Assembly (NCBI RefSeq): GCF_003115775.1
Contig: NZ_QEES01000002.1
Coordinates: forward strand, 1,984,001 to 2,048,000
Length of the DNA: 64,000 nucleotides
Reading direction: 5' to 3'
Source: Cellulomonas sp. WB94
Lineage (GTDB): Bacteria > Actinomycetota > Actinomycetes > Actinomycetales > Cellulomonadaceae
Shown one piece after another: positions 1-8,799 of the stretch (within the stretch, counting starts at the first letter, position 1; each line of letters opens with the position of its first letter). The translations under genes and the position numbers were made by a program. Below the pieces are notes generated by a model, which ran no database searches, was not told the origin of the DNA, and saw only the letters and a program-made list of their open reading frames with translations.

Positions 1-47
1 CGCGCGAGAAGGCCACGGAGGACTACATCTCGGGCCGCTTCGGCTGA
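1..47 (+). CDS. pstB: Phosphate ABC transporter ATPase PstB, C-terminal end only
   Basis: Only the last 14 codons are present, reading from base 3 to the TGA at 45-47. They encode REKATEDYISGRFG. The TEDYI(S/T)GR(F/Y)G ending is the typical C-terminus of PstB, the cytoplasmic ATPase of the high-affinity PstSCAB phosphate importer; E. coli PstB ends almost identically. No catalytic motif lies inside the window, so the call rests on this tail alone. The next gene is convergent, 6 bp away. Confidence 0.75.
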   Translation, partial: REKATEDYISGRFG

Positions 48-53
48 GCCCGG

Positions 54-545
54 TCAGCTCGCCTTCGGGGTCGGGACGAGCGTCGCGTACTCCGGCAGCG
101 TGCTGTCGAGCACCGGGACCGAGACGGTCAGGCTCCCGCCCGGGCCGGTCTCAACGGTCAGCGGGGTCACGCCACCGGGCGCGTTCGCCGTGGTGAAGGT
201 GAGGGCCTTGCCGGTGTCGCCGCCCAGCAGGACGGTCGAGGCGGCGTCGACCTTCACGGTCCCGACCGCGACGGTGCCCGACGTCAGGGTGACGGTGACC
301 GCGTCGGTGCCACGGTTCGTGAGGGCGCCCTGCAGGGCCCCGGGCGCGCCCTCGGCGCTCGCCAGGACGATGAGGTTCTCCGCGGTCACGTCGCCGAGCT
401 CCGCGCGGACGCCGTCCGACGCCGAGTACGCCTTGGCCGTGGTGATCTCGTTGGTCGCCGAGCAGCCGGACAGGGCCAGGCCGGCGAGGGCGACGACGCC
501 CGCTGCAGCGAGGCGGTGACGCAAGGACGAGCGGGCGCGGATCAC
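54..545 (-). CDS. Secreted lipoprotein of unknown function
   Basis: The product is 163 aa. It has a lipoprotein signal peptide: a basic N-terminus (RARSSLRHR), a hydrophobic core, and the lipobox LSGC at about residues 26-29, so the mature protein should be diacylglyceryl-anchored on the outer face of the membrane. The rest (Thr/Val/Gly-rich, no Cys) looks like a small beta-rich domain. GTG at 545 is chosen because GAGGAGA lies just upstream; an in-frame ATG at 596 would put non-signal sequence before the hydrophobic core. It is convergent with pstB, but nothing in the sequence ties it to phosphate uptake. No family was recognised. Confidence 0.75.
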   Translation of the reverse strand: MIRARSSLRHRLAAAGVVALAGLALSGCSATNEITTAKAYSASDGVRAELGDVTAENLIVLASAEGAPGALQGALTNRGTDAVTVTLTSGTVAVGTVKVDAASTVLLGGDTGKALTFTTANAPGGVTPLTVETGPGGSLTVSVPVLDSTLPEYATLVPTPKAS

Positions 546-569
546 GGGTTCTCCTCGTTCGCTGTGCCT

Positions 570-597
570 GGTCGGCACACATCGGTCGGCACACATC
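570..597. repeat. Perfect tandem duplication of 14 bp upstream of the lipoprotein gene
   Basis: GGTCGGCACACATC occurs twice head to tail (570-583 and 584-597), 25-52 bp upstream of the lipoprotein GTG. The position suits a pair of regulator sites or a slippage duplication; no binding protein can be named. Confidence 0.6.
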
Positions 598-776
598 TCT
601 CGCGAGCTGCCGGCAACACATTAGCGGTCAGAGGGTCCGATGCGCCTCGTCCGGGACCCTCCCGCGACGCCCCACCGGTGGGGCGAGCGGCGTCGCACCG
701 ACGGCGAAGAACTCGCTCGGCTGCCTCTGACCTGCACAAACGTTCTCGACGGGCCCCCGGGAGGCCCGCTGAAACG

Positions 777-785
777 TGATAGAAT
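777..785 (+). promoter_or_regulatory. Extended -10 promoter of carD
   Basis: TGATAGAAT is an extended -10 box (TGn followed by TAGAAT at 780-785). It would start transcription near 792, giving carD a leader of about 22 nt that contains the CGAAAGGGGA ribosome site. No good -35 is visible, as is common for extended -10 promoters. Confidence 0.55.
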
Positions 786-813
786 GGGCATCCGCGAAAG
801 GGGACACCCACAG

Positions 814-1296
814 ATGACTTTCACTGTAGGGGAGACGGTTGTCTACCCGCACCACGGTGCAGCATTGATCGAAGAGATCAAGACCCGAACGATCCGTGGC
901 GAGGAGAAGCTCTACCTGAAGCTCAAGGTGGCGCAGGGCGATCTGACGATCGAGGTCCCGGCGGAGAACGTCGATCTCGTCGGAGTGCGTGACGTCGTCG
1001 GCCAGGAAGGTCTCGACAAGGTGTTCGAGGTCCTGCGTGCGCCGTACACCGAGGAGCCGACCAACTGGTCTCGCCGGTACAAGGCGAACCTCGAGAAGCT
1101 GGCCTCGGGCGACGTCATCAAGGTTGCCGAGGTCGTCCGCGACCTCTCGCGTCGCGACGCCGACCGTGGGCTGTCTGCCGGCGAGAAGCGCATGCTCGCC
1201 AAGGCCCGTCAGATCCTCGTCTCGGAGCTCGCGCTCGCGGAGCACACCGAGGAGGAGAAGGCCGAGGCCATCCTCGACGAGGTCCTGGCGTCCTGA
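814..1296 (+). CDS. carD: RNA polymerase-binding transcription regulator CarD
   Basis: 160 aa. CarD binds the RNA polymerase beta subunit and stabilises the open complex at rRNA and housekeeping promoters; it is essential in mycobacteria. The N-terminal RNAP-interaction (Tudor-like) domain starts [15 protein letters not shown] and runs to about residue 60. The helical DNA-binding domain follows, with [15 protein letters not shown] and the conserved [16 protein letters not shown] segment. The length matches the family. ATG 814 is preferred over upstream in-frame starts because it has a ribosome site and begins exactly at the conserved domain. ispD follows 85 bp later, the usual actinobacterial order. 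Confidence 0.97.
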   Translation: MTFTVGETVVYPHHGAALIEEIKTRTIRGEEKLYLKLKVAQGDLTIEVPAENVDLVGVRDVVGQEGLDKVFEVLRAPYTEEPTNWSRRYKANLEKLASGDVIKVAEVVRDLSRRDADRGLSAGEKRMLAKARQILVSELALAEHTEEEKAEAILDEVLAS

Positions 1297-1381
1297 CGGC
1301 CGCCTGACCGCGTCCTGACGACCGTTCCCGTGCCGGGAGTGATCCCTGCGGCCGTGGCAGCGCTGTGACCAAGGCGGTGCT

Positions 1382-2173
1382 GTGACGGTCGTCGCGATCC
1401 TCACGTCTGCCGGGAGCGGTCGCCGGCTCGGTCACCTGCTGCCGAAGGCGCTCGTCGAGCTCGGCGGGGTGCCGCTCGTGGTGCATGCTGCGCGCGCTCT
1501 CGTCGGCTCCGGGCTCGTGGGGCTCGTCGTCGTGACGGCACCCCCGGAGCAGCTCGCGGAGTTCACCGCGGTGCTCGGCGCTGAGATCGACGGCGTCCCG
1601 GTGCGGGTGGTCGCCGGAGGATCGACCCGGCAGGCGTCTGTCGCTGCGGGCATCGCCGTCGTGCCGGACGGCGCGGAGGTCGTCCTGGTCCACGACGCCG
1701 CGCGTGCGCTCGTCCCGCCCGAGCTCGTCGTAGCCGTCGTCGAGGCCGTCCGCGCGGGACACCCCGCCGTCATCCCTGGGCTCGCGGTGACCGACACGAT
1801 CAAACGGGTCGACGCCCGGGGCGGCGTCGCCGAGACGGTCCCGCGCCACGCACTGCGGGCCGTCCAGACCCCCCAGGGGTTCGCGCCCGACGTGCTCGCC
1901 CGTGCCCATGCGGCCGGAGCCCACCTCGGTCTCGACGAGGCGTCCGCGGCGTCCGACGACGCCGGCCTCGCCGAGGCGATCGGCGTGAGGGTGTGGGTCG
2001 TCGACGGCCACGAGGACGCCTTCAAGATCACGACCCGGCGCGACCTCGCGGTGGCGCAGGTCGTCCTCGCGGAGCGCGCGAGGCTCGCCGGCCCGTCGGA
2101 CGCCGGAGCTGGTGCCGGTGCGGACGACAGCGCCCCCGACAGCGCCCTCGACAGCGCGGAGACGCAGCGATGA
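1382..2173 (+). CDS. ispD: 2-C-methyl-D-erythritol 4-phosphate cytidylyltransferase IspD
   Basis: 263 aa. It catalyses the third step of the MEP isoprenoid pathway, MEP + CTP to CDP-ME. Visible motifs are the nucleotide-binding loop [11 protein letters not shown] near the N-terminus (first Ala of the usual AAGxGxR replaced by Ser/Thr-type residues), the HDAAR motif in the middle (here HDAARALV, with Ala replacing the usual Pro) and VQTPQGF. An acidic, Ala-rich tail of about 25 residues follows the domain. Translation starts at GTG 1382. The stop overlaps the ispF start (ATGA), so the two are translationally coupled. Confidence 0.95.
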   Translation: MTVVAILTSAGSGRRLGHLLPKALVELGGVPLVVHAARALVGSGLVGLVVVTAPPEQLAEFTAVLGAEIDGVPVRVVAGGSTRQASVAAGIAVVPDGAEVVLVHDAARALVPPELVVAVVEAVRAGHPAVIPGLAVTDTIKRVDARGGVAETVPRHALRAVQTPQGFAPDVLARAHAAGAHLGLDEASAASDDAGLAEAIGVRVWVVDGHEDAFKITTRRDLAVAQVVLAERARLAGPSDAGAGAGADDSAPDSALDSAETQR

Positions 2174-2661
2174 CAGCCCTGCCACGCACCGGTCTCGGTG
2201 TCGACGTGCACGCCTACGACCCCGACCCCGCGCCCGACGCCGTCCTGCACCTCGCCGGCCTCGCGTGGCCGGGCGAACGTCCGCTCGCGGGCCACTCCGA
2301 CGCCGACGTCGCCGCGCACGCCGCAGCCGACGCGCTGCTGTCGGCGGCCGCCCTCGGCGACCTCGGGTCGAACTTCGGGACGGCCGAGCCGCAGTGGAAG
2401 GGTGCATCAGGCACGGCGTTGCTCGCCGAGGCCGCGCGTCGGGTCCGGGCGGCCGGGTTCGAGATCGGCAACGTCGCGGTGCAGGTGATCGGCAACCGGC
2501 CCCGGCTGTCTCAGCGGCGCGCGGAGGCCGAGGCTGCGCTGTCCGCGGCCGCGGGTGCGCCGGTGAGCGTGTCGGCGACGACCACGGACGGGCTCGGACT
2601 GACGGGTCGCGGCGAGGGCATCGCCGCCGTGGCGACCGCGCTCGTCGCGTCCGTCGACTGA
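2170..2661 (+). CDS. ispF: 2-C-methyl-D-erythritol 2,4-cyclodiphosphate synthase IspF
   Basis: 163 aa, normal length. It converts CDP-ME 2-phosphate to MEcPP and releases CMP, two steps after IspD. The metal site is visible as DVH in [11 protein letters not shown], with the third ligand in LAGHSDADV. The substrate segment [16 protein letters not shown] and the C-terminal [18 protein letters not shown] are both present. ATG 2170 overlaps the ispD stop. The last 151 bp are overlapped on the other strand by the tail of the EamA gene. Confidence 0.96.
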   Translation: MTALPRTGLGVDVHAYDPDPAPDAVLHLAGLAWPGERPLAGHSDADVAAHAAADALLSAAALGDLGSNFGTAEPQWKGASGTALLAEAARRVRAAGFEIGNVAVQVIGNRPRLSQRRAEAEAALSAAAGAPVSVSATTTDGLGLTGRGEGIAAVATALVASVD

Positions 2662-3593
2662 CCCGCGGACCGACCCGCGGATCGACCCGACGCGCGACGC
2701 GACAGCGTCCCGGCCGGTCGGGCACCGAGCACGACGCCCGTCACGACGAGCGACCCGAGCGCGATCTCGACGAGCGGTGTCGGCTCGCGCAGCAGGAGCC
2801 ATGACGCCGCGATGCCGACGACCGGCACGAGCATCGAGAACGGCGCGACGACGCTCGACGGGTGCCGGGCCATGAGCGACGTCCACACCCCCGACCCGAC
2901 GACCGTCGCGATGACGACGGTGAACAGCAGCCCGCCGAGCGCGAGCGCGCCCTGACGCGTCCCCAGGGTCGTCAGCGACGTCCCGATCGCGTCGGGCCCC
3001 TCGACCGCGAGCGACAGGGCCAGCAGGGGGAGCGGCGGGACGACCGACATCCACAGCGTCAGGCGGAACGGCTCGGCCGCGCGGGCCTGCCGGTTGGCGA
3101 GGTTGCCGAACGCCCATCCGAGTCCGCCGCACAGTGTGAGCACGACGGGGAGCAGGGTGGCGCCGCCGCCGAGACCGGAGCGGTGGACGGCGATCCCGAC
3201 GAGCCCCAGCACGGCCAGGCCGATGCCTGCGGCCTGTGGGGCACGGAGCCGCTCATGCAGGAGGACCCCGCCGAGCAGCACGGTGAACGGCGCCGAGGAC
3301 TGCAGGACCAGCGACGCGAGCCCGGTCGGCATGCCGGTGGCCATGGCGAGGTACAGGAACACGAACTGCAGGACGCCGAATCCGAACCCGTAGCCGAGGA
3401 TCCAGCGCCACGGCACAGCCGGACGCCGGACGAGCAGCAGCGTCGGGACGGCGATGAGGCTGAAGCGCACGGCGACGAGGAAGAACGGCGGGAACTGCTC
3501 GAGCGACAGGTGGATCGCGGGGAAGTTCAGCCCCCAGCACAGTGCCACGAGGACGGCGAGGAGACGGTCGCGCAGCGGCATGGGAGCGAGCAT
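2511..3593 (-). CDS. EamA/RhaT-family drug/metabolite exporter with an unusual C-terminal tail
   Basis: 360 aa. DMT-superfamily inner-membrane transporter with ten predicted helices in two EamA repeats; the first starts [18 protein letters not shown]. Substrate unknown; relatives export amino acids, purines or toxic metabolites. After the last helix (about residue 285) comes a polar Ser/Ala/Arg tail of some 75 residues. The last 50 are read from the antisense of ispF, and the tail crosses a 12-bp tandem repeat, which suggests the original stop was lost. A start at 3581 (MPLRDR) is equally possible. It is divergent from the LysR gene, its likely regulator. Confidence 0.85.
   Translation of the reverse strand: MLAPMPLRDRLLAVLVALCWGLNFPAIHLSLEQFPPFFLVAVRFSLIAVPTLLLVRRPAVPWRWILGYGFGFGVLQFVFLYLAMATGMPTGLASLVLQSSAPFTVLLGGVLLHERLRAPQAAGIGLAVLGLVGIAVHRSGLGGGATLLPVVLTLCGGLGWAFGNLANRQARAAEPFRLTLWMSVVPPLPLLALSLAVEGPDAIGTSLTTLGTRQGALALGGLLFTVVIATVVGSGVWTSLMARHPSSVVAPFSMLVPVVGIAASWLLLREPTPLVEIALGSLVVTGVVLGARPAGTLSRRASGRSAGRSAGQSTDATSAVATAAMPSPRPVSPSPSVVVADTLTGAPAAADSAASASARR
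2661..2696. repeat. Three 12-bp tandem units between ispF and the EamA core
   Basis: ACCCGCGGACCG (2661-2672), ACCCGCGGATCG (2673-2684) and ACCCGACGCGCG (2685-2696) follow directly on the ispF stop. On the minus strand they encode the Ser/Gly/Arg repeats of the EamA tail. Confidence 0.6.
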
Positions 3594-3640
3594 GCGCCCA
3601 ACCGATCGTTGAGCACCATCGAATCTTCCTGACAGGTCGT

Positions 3641-3655
3641 TGTAGCGTCGCTACA
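3641..3655. promoter_or_regulatory. Perfect palindrome over the LysR start: promoter and operator
   Basis: TGTAGCG-T-CGCTACA is a perfect inverted repeat with 7-bp arms. Its right arm touches the A of the lysR ATG. The -10-like TAGCGT (3643-3648) sits within it, 6 nt before the ATG, so the site may be both the -10 of a leaderless lysR mRNA and the autorepressor site. It also lies 48 bp from the divergent EamA start. Confidence 0.5.
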
Positions 3656-4602
3656 TGGACCCTGCTTCGCTCGAGACCCTGCGGGCTGTCGGCACGCACG
3701 GCGGGGTGACCGCTGCGGCAGCCGTCCTGCACCTGACGCCCTCGGCGGTGTCCCAGCAGCTCGCGCGGCTGCAGCGCGAGGTGGGTGTCGCGCTCACGGA
3801 ACGCGTCGGCCGCGGGCTGCGGCTCACCCCGGCCGGGCAGGCCCTCGCGGCTGCGGCGGTCGACGTCGCGGTGGCCCTGGAACGGGCCCGCGCGGCGACC
3901 GACGCCTACCTGGCCCGGCCCGAGGGTACGGTGCGCGTCAGCTCCTTCCAGAGCGCCGCGCAGATGTTCCTGCCAGGGCTCCTGACGCGCGTCGCGGCCC
4001 ACGGGGGGATCACCCTGGAGTGCACCGACGAGGACGTCGCGCAGGACGACTTCGCCGCGCTCACGGACCGCATGGACATCGTCGTCGCGCACCGCCCCGA
4101 CCGCAGCCACGACTGGGCCGCCGGTGGCGTGCCGGTGCACGTGGTGCCGCTGCTGCGCGAGCCCCTCGACGTGGCCGTCCCCGTCGGGCACCGCCTCGCG
4201 GGCCGCGTCGACCTGCGTCCCGAGGACCTCGTCGACGAGGGGTGGATCGCGGTGCGGGAGGGGTTCCCCGTCGCGACGGTGCTGGCAGCCGTCGCGACCC
4301 GGTCGGGCTCCGCCCCGCGCATCACGCACCGCATCAACGACTTCCACGTGGCGGAGGCCATGGTCGCCGCTGGTCACGGGATCGCGCTGCTGCCGCGGTA
4401 TACCTCGGGGCGCGAGCCGGGTGTGCGTCTCGTGCCGCTCGCGGGGGTGCGTGCGGGCCGGCGGATCGATGCGCTCGTGCGCGTCGACCGGGCCGAGCGG
4501 CTCGTCGTCCGGCACGTGCTCGCGGAGCTGACGGCGCTCGCCGCCGAGATCGACGGCCGGTCGCGCGAGCCCGGTGAAGCGTCGGTGCAGCCCGGCGGGT
4601 GA
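3655..4602 (+). CDS. LysR-family transcriptional regulator
   Basis: 315 aa. Residues 1-60 form the LysR winged helix-turn-helix: LETLRAVGTHGGVTAAA followed by the recognition helix SAVSQQLARLQ. Residues from about 85 form the two-lobed co-inducer domain (GTVRVSSFQSA onward). The length is typical. There is no ribosome site; TAGCGT 6 nt before the ATG suggests a leaderless mRNA. The divergent EamA exporter is its likely target, as in many LysR-exporter pairs. The inducer is unknown. Confidence 0.93.
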   Translation: MDPASLETLRAVGTHGGVTAAAAVLHLTPSAVSQQLARLQREVGVALTERVGRGLRLTPAGQALAAAAVDVAVALERARAATDAYLARPEGTVRVSSFQSAAQMFLPGLLTRVAAHGGITLECTDEDVAQDDFAALTDRMDIVVAHRPDRSHDWAAGGVPVHVVPLLREPLDVAVPVGHRLAGRVDLRPEDLVDEGWIAVREGFPVATVLAAVATRSGSAPRITHRINDFHVAEAMVAAGHGIALLPRYTSGREPGVRLVPLAGVRAGRRIDALVRVDRAERLVVRHVLAELTALAAEIDGRSREPGEASVQPGG

Positions 4603-4919
4603 CGTCTGCGGAAGGGGCTCGCGAGTCGGGCGGATGTCCGGTACCGTCCGGTTCCGTGACGACGGCGTACCAGACCCCGACAGGATCGGTGGAGCGAGTC
4701 AGGGAGCTCCCTCAGCGCACCCCGGCAGCCCCTCGGGTCCGTCTGCGGGTGCGCGTTCCGGCCGACGTCCTGTCGGCCGCGATGGGCGGGCTGGCGGCGC
4801 TCGACGAGACCGGCGGCACTCTGCTCAGCCAGGACGTCCTCGCTGCCGCACCGCCGCTGGCGCCCGGGATCGAGCTCCGCCGGGTCGCTGCGGCCGCCCG
4901 CCGCGCCACGCTCGACTGA
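4599..4919 (+). CDS. Small hypothetical protein
   Basis: 106 aa from the GTG that overlaps the LysR stop (GTGA), or 87 aa from GTG 4656. The shorter form has a TACCGT -10-like box at 4642-4647, 8 nt upstream, as in other leaderless genes here. The sequence is Ala/Arg/Pro-rich with no signal peptide, helix or motif I recognise (core RVRLRVRVPADVLSAAMGG). It fits between LysR and a convergent oxidoreductase, and codon bias suits coding, but it may be spurious. Confidence 0.4.
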   Translation: MTSAEGARESGGCPVPSGSVTTAYQTPTGSVERVRELPQRTPAAPRVRLRVRVPADVLSAAMGGLAALDETGGTLLSQDVLAAAPPLAPGIELRRVAAAARRATLD

Positions 4920-4924
4920 GGACG

Positions 4925-5866
4925 CTAGGGCAGGAGGACGAGCTTCCCGCGGGCGTGTCCCGCGATGCTGTCGCGGTGCGCCTCAGCCGCATCCTCGAGC
5001 GGGTAGGTGCGCGCGACCGCGACGATGAGCTGTCGGTCGGCCGCGAGCTCGACGAGCTGGGGGATCGCCGCCGCACGGATCGAGGTGCCGGGGTCGGCCC
5101 CTGGCCCGTTGCCGAGCAGCTGGATCCCCAGGCCGCCCGCCCGGCCGAAGCCGGCGATCGTCGCGATGCGTGAGCGGTCGGCGACGAGCTCGACCGAGAC
5201 ATTGAGCGACTCGTCGGTGCCCACCGTGTCGATCGCGACGGTCACGGGTCCGAGGGTGCCGGTCGCCTCGCGGACCCGGTCGGCGAGGCCCGGCCCGTAC
5301 GTCACGGGTACGGCGCCGAGCGCGCGCAGGTCGGTGTGGGCCGCCTCGCTCGCGGTCGCGACGACCTGGGCGCCGCGGAGGCGGGCGAGCTGGACGACGA
5401 ATCGCCCGACGCTGCCCGACGCGCCGTGCACGAGCACGACATCGCCTGCTCCGACCCCGGTCTCCTCCAGGGTGTGCCAGGCCGTGGCGCCGGTGAGCAG
5501 CAGGCCCGAGGCCTCGGCCCAGGAGACCTGCGCGGGCTTGGGCGAGAGGCGCGTCACGGGCACGAGGACGAGCTCGGCGTAGCCGCCGACGACCCCGGTC
5601 GCGATGACGTGGTCACCGACGGGGATGTCCTCGACATCGGGCCCGACGGCGAGCACGACCCCGGCGACCTCGAGCCCGAGCCGGATCGGCAGCCGCGCGG
5701 GGTCGGTCCCGAACAGCCCGCTGTAGAGCTTCCAGTCGATCTGGTTGACGCCCGCGGCGCGCACGTCGATGAGCACCTCGCCCGGACCGGGCTCGGGGAC
5801 CGTGACGTCGACGACGGACAGGACCTCGGGACCGCCGTACGCGGTCGCAACGACAGCTCGACTCAT
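4925..5866 (-). CDS. Zinc-independent MDR-family NADP-dependent oxidoreductase (quinone oxidoreductase-like)
   Basis: 313 aa. Medium-chain dehydrogenase/reductase: an N-terminal GroES-like domain (GPEVLSVVDVTVPEPGPGEV, AAGVNQIDWKLYSG) and a Rossmann domain with the cofactor loop VLVHGASGSVGRFV. The Cys/His ligands of zinc alcohol dehydrogenases are absent, as in quinone oxidoreductases and enoyl reductases, which use NADPH to reduce activated double bonds. Cytoplasmic; substrate unknown. It is convergent with the small gene upstream and is separated from the arabinoside operon by 81 bp. No ribosome site is obvious before ATG 5866. Confidence 0.9.
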   Translation of the reverse strand: MSRAVVATAYGGPEVLSVVDVTVPEPGPGEVLIDVRAAGVNQIDWKLYSGLFGTDPARLPIRLGLEVAGVVLAVGPDVEDIPVGDHVIATGVVGGYAELVLVPVTRLSPKPAQVSWAEASGLLLTGATAWHTLEETGVGAGDVVLVHGASGSVGRFVVQLARLRGAQVVATASEAAHTDLRALGAVPVTYGPGLADRVREATGTLGPVTVAIDTVGTDESLNVSVELVADRSRIATIAGFGRAGGLGIQLLGNGPGADPGTSIRAAAIPQLVELAADRQLIVAVARTYPLEDAAEAHRDSIAGHARGKLVLLP

Positions 5867-5947
5867 ACGGGCGTAACGCGCCGCCGCCGGGTCGTGTTCC
5901 AGCGGCTCCTGTTCCGGTACGTCGTGTCTCAGCGGCCGTGGTCCGGC

Positions 5948-7897
5948 TCAGGTCGACGGCAGCCAGACCCGCATCGTCGACGGACCGCGGTTGGCCCAGT
6001 CGTGGTACGCGATGAGCGGGGCCTCGACCAGGGCGGTCATCCGCCGGTCGCCGTCCGGGCCCGCGGCCTCGTACGGCCAGTCCGCCGATGCCGGGACGTC
6101 GACCTCGAACTGCGCGACCACGTGCCCGTCGACCTCCCGCACGGAGTCCAGCGACGTGAGCCGCACGTGCCCGACGTCGGCGTCCCGCATCACGCCGGCC
6201 CCGGCGAGGTCCACCGACTCCAGGCACAGCACCTCGGGGCCGCGCTCGACGGCGACGCACCCGCGCACCGCATCGATCCGCGGATCGGGGACCACGACGC
6301 GGGGCCCGACCGGCAGCTGGAGCTCGACGACGTCGCCGGCCGTGAACTTCCGGGTGACGCGCGCGGTGCCGGGGTCGACCGTCACCGGCGAGTCGTCATC
6401 GGGCGTGGTCAGGGTCGCGCCCGCGGCCCACCCCGGCACGCGCAGGCTCAGGGTCCAGGGCTCCTCGTGCGACGTGCGGACGACGACCCGGATCCGGCCG
6501 TCGTGCGGGTAGTCCGTCTCGACGTCGACGTCGAGGGCGCGGCCGTCGGGCAGGTGCGTGCGGATCTGGGCCGGCGCGTACTGGTGGACCTGCAGGCCGG
6601 TGTCGTCGACCGTCGCGACGTAGGCGGCCAGGCTCGCCAACGTCCGGGCGACGTTCGGCGGGCAGCACGAGACGGCGAACCAGGGCGCGCGCAGCGACGA
6701 GGTCGCGCGGGGCACCGCGACGTCGGTCGCGGGCACGGTCCCGGGTCGACGCTGGTGCAGCGTGTTCGTGTAGAAGAACGCCGTGCCCTCGTGCGCCGGG
6801 GAGGTTGCGACGACGTTGTACAAGGTGCGCTCGATGAGGTCGGCGTAGCGGGGCAGGGCCTGCGCGAGGAGCAGCCGCCACGAGAACATCACCGAGCCCA
6901 CGCTGGCGCACGTCTCGGAGTACGCGCGGTCCGGCGGCAGCTCCCAGTCGTCACCGAACGACTCGCCCGAGTGGTGGGCACCCTGGCCGCCCGTGATGTA
7001 CGTGCGGTGCGCGACGGTGTTCTCCCACTGCGTGGTGAGCGCGGCGAGCAGGTCGGCGTCGTCGGTCTCGATCGCGACGTCCACCGCGCCTGCCGCGAGG
7101 TAGTTGGCCCGCACGGCGTGGCCGTCCAGCACCGTGGCCTCGCGCACCGGGACGTCGTCCTGGTAGTACGAGCGACCGAGCTCGATGTCCGCGAGGGTGC
7201 CGGTGCCGCGCCGGGCGACGAACAGCGCGGCCTGGTCCACGTACCGCTGCTCGCCCGTCGCGCGACCCAGCTCGGCGAGCGCCGGCTCGATCTCAGGGTG
7301 ACCGCACACACGCTGCAGGCCGTCGGCGCCGAACGTCGCGCACACGTGGTCGGCGGCGCGCCGGGCGATGTCGACGAGGCCGTCGGTCGCGGCGGGGCGG
7401 GTGCGCAGCCGGGCGACGGCCGCCTGGAACATGTGTCCGAAGCAGTACAGCTCGTGACCCCACTCGAGGTCGCTGTACCGCGCGCGCTGTCCGGGCCGGC
7501 CGAACTGGGTGTTGAGGTACCCGTCGGGCTCCTGGGCCGCGGCGATCCGCGCGACGAGGCTCGTCAGCCGCGCTTCGACGTCGGCGTCGCCGGACCGCCC
7601 GACCTCCCAGGCCATCGCCTCGAGGAGCTTGTACACCTCGGAGTCGGAGAACTCCCGGCCCCCGCGGTGCTCGGCGACGGTGCCCGCCGCGGCGGCGTCG
7701 AAGTTGCCGATCCAGCCCTCGTGCTCCATCCAGTACTCGATGTGCGCGAGCGTGGCGCGGCCGTTGACGGCCTGCCTGCCCGCCCACACACCACCCGTGA
7801 TCCGGACCTCGTCGAGGCCGAGGGGGCGCAGCGCGCCGTGGGAGGGGACGACCGGGGTGGCGACCGCGTGGGTCGTGCTGGTGAGGTTCACGATCAT
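5948..7897 (-). CDS. Glycoside hydrolase family 127, probable beta-L-arabinofuranosidase
   Basis: 649 aa. GH127 enzymes release L-arabinose from beta-L-arabinofuranosides such as the arabino-oligosaccharides of plant extensins. The (alpha/alpha)6 barrel runs through the first 400 residues and beta-sandwiches follow. The zinc-thiolate site of the Bifidobacterium enzyme HypBA1 (Glu338, Cys340, Cys417, Cys418) is matched by Glu328 and Cys330 in YSETCAS and by Cys411-Cys412 in SCCPPNVA. There is no signal peptide, so it acts in the cytoplasm on imported sugar. Its ATG overlaps the stop of the permease gene (ATGA). It is the last gene of the operon. Confidence 0.92.
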   Translation of the reverse strand: MIVNLTSTTHAVATPVVPSHGALRPLGLDEVRITGGVWAGRQAVNGRATLAHIEYWMEHEGWIGNFDAAAAGTVAEHRGGREFSDSEVYKLLEAMAWEVGRSGDADVEARLTSLVARIAAAQEPDGYLNTQFGRPGQRARYSDLEWGHELYCFGHMFQAAVARLRTRPAATDGLVDIARRAADHVCATFGADGLQRVCGHPEIEPALAELGRATGEQRYVDQAALFVARRGTGTLADIELGRSYYQDDVPVREATVLDGHAVRANYLAAGAVDVAIETDDADLLAALTTQWENTVAHRTYITGGQGAHHSGESFGDDWELPPDRAYSETCASVGSVMFSWRLLLAQALPRYADLIERTLYNVVATSPAHEGTAFFYTNTLHQRRPGTVPATDVAVPRATSSLRAPWFAVSCCPPNVARTLASLAAYVATVDDTGLQVHQYAPAQIRTHLPDGRALDVDVETDYPHDGRIRVVVRTSHEEPWTLSLRVPGWAAGATLTTPDDDSPVTVDPGTARVTRKFTAGDVVELQLPVGPRVVVPDPRIDAVRGCVAVERGPEVLCLESVDLAGAGVMRDADVGHVRLTSLDSVREVDGHVVAQFEVDVPASADWPYEAAGPDGDRRMTALVEAPLIAYHDWANRGPSTMRVWLPST

Positions 7898-8790
7898 CCC
7901 TTGAGTGCGCCGGACATGAAGCCGCGCACGTAGTGCCGTTGGAGCAGGAGGAACAGCAGGATGCAGGGGAGCGCGAGGACGACGACGCCGGCCTCCGTCG
8001 CGCCGTAGTCGATGACGCCCTGGACCTGCACGCGCAGGTTGGAGACCGCGAGGGGCAGCGTCATCCGGTCGGAGTCGTTGATGAGGATCAGGGGAGCGAA
8101 GAAGTCGTTCCAGGCCGCGAGGAACGCGAACAGCCCGACGGTGATGAGCCCCGGGGTCACGGCCGGGAGCAGGACACGGCGCAGCGCCATGAACGACGAG
8201 CACCCGTCCACGAGCGCCGCCTCGTCGAGCTCGCGGGGGACGGACTCGAACGAGATCCGCATCATGAACGTCGAGAACGGCAGCTGGAACATCGTGAGCA
8301 CGAGCGAGACGCCGACCAGCGAGTTCTGCAGGCCGACCTTGTTCAGCAGCACGTACAGCGGGATCAGCAGCGTCGCGTACGGGACCATGAGGATCGCGAG
8401 CGTCAGCATGAACAGCAGGTTCTTGCCGGGGAACCGGAACCGGGCGAACGCGTAGCCGCCGAGCGTCGACACCGTGAGCGTGAGCAGCACGGTCAGCAGG
8501 GACATGAACGCCGAGTTCGCGAGGTACTGCCAGATCCCGGCCTGGTAGTGGGCCAAGGTGATGTAGTTGCCGAAGCCCCAGCCCTTCACCTGACCGGTCC
8601 CGGCGAGCGGCGAGACGGACGCCACGGCGGTCCAGACGAGCGGGAACAGGAAGATCACGGCGAGTCCGCCGGAGAACACCCAGAACGGCGTGCGCAGCGC
8701 GACTCCGGCCAGGGTCGTCGGGGGTGCACCGTGACGGACCGGCCGTCCCTCGTGGGGGAGCTCCAGCTGTGTGCGGGTGGCGATGGTCAT
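7894..8790 (-). CDS. Sugar ABC transporter permease (MalG type)
   Basis: 298 aa, six predicted membrane helices starting at about residue 37 (FWVFSGGLAVIFLFPLVW). The cytoplasmic EAA loop that docks the ATPase is EAALVDGCSSFMALRRVLLP. With the adjacent permease it forms the membrane channel of a CUT1-type carbohydrate importer. It lies 9 bp downstream of the first permease and overlaps GH127. The operon has no ATPase; the MsmK-type ATPase at 23118-24245 is a candidate. Confidence 0.94.
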   Translation of the reverse strand: MTIATRTQLELPHEGRPVRHGAPPTTLAGVALRTPFWVFSGGLAVIFLFPLVWTAVASVSPLAGTGQVKGWGFGNYITLAHYQAGIWQYLANSAFMSLLTVLLTLTVSTLGGYAFARFRFPGKNLLFMLTLAILMVPYATLLIPLYVLLNKVGLQNSLVGVSLVLTMFQLPFSTFMMRISFESVPRELDEAALVDGCSSFMALRRVLLPAVTPGLITVGLFAFLAAWNDFFAPLILINDSDRMTLPLAVSNLRVQVQGVIDYGATEAGVVVLALPCILLFLLLQRHYVRGFMSGALKG

Positions 8791-8799
8791 GAGTCCCCC

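Noticed and set aside
5336-7933. Long plus-strand open frame opposite GH127
   Set aside because: In very GC-rich DNA the antisense of a real gene is often open. It is rich in Arg/Gly/Asp/His without domains, while the minus strand has a complete GH127.
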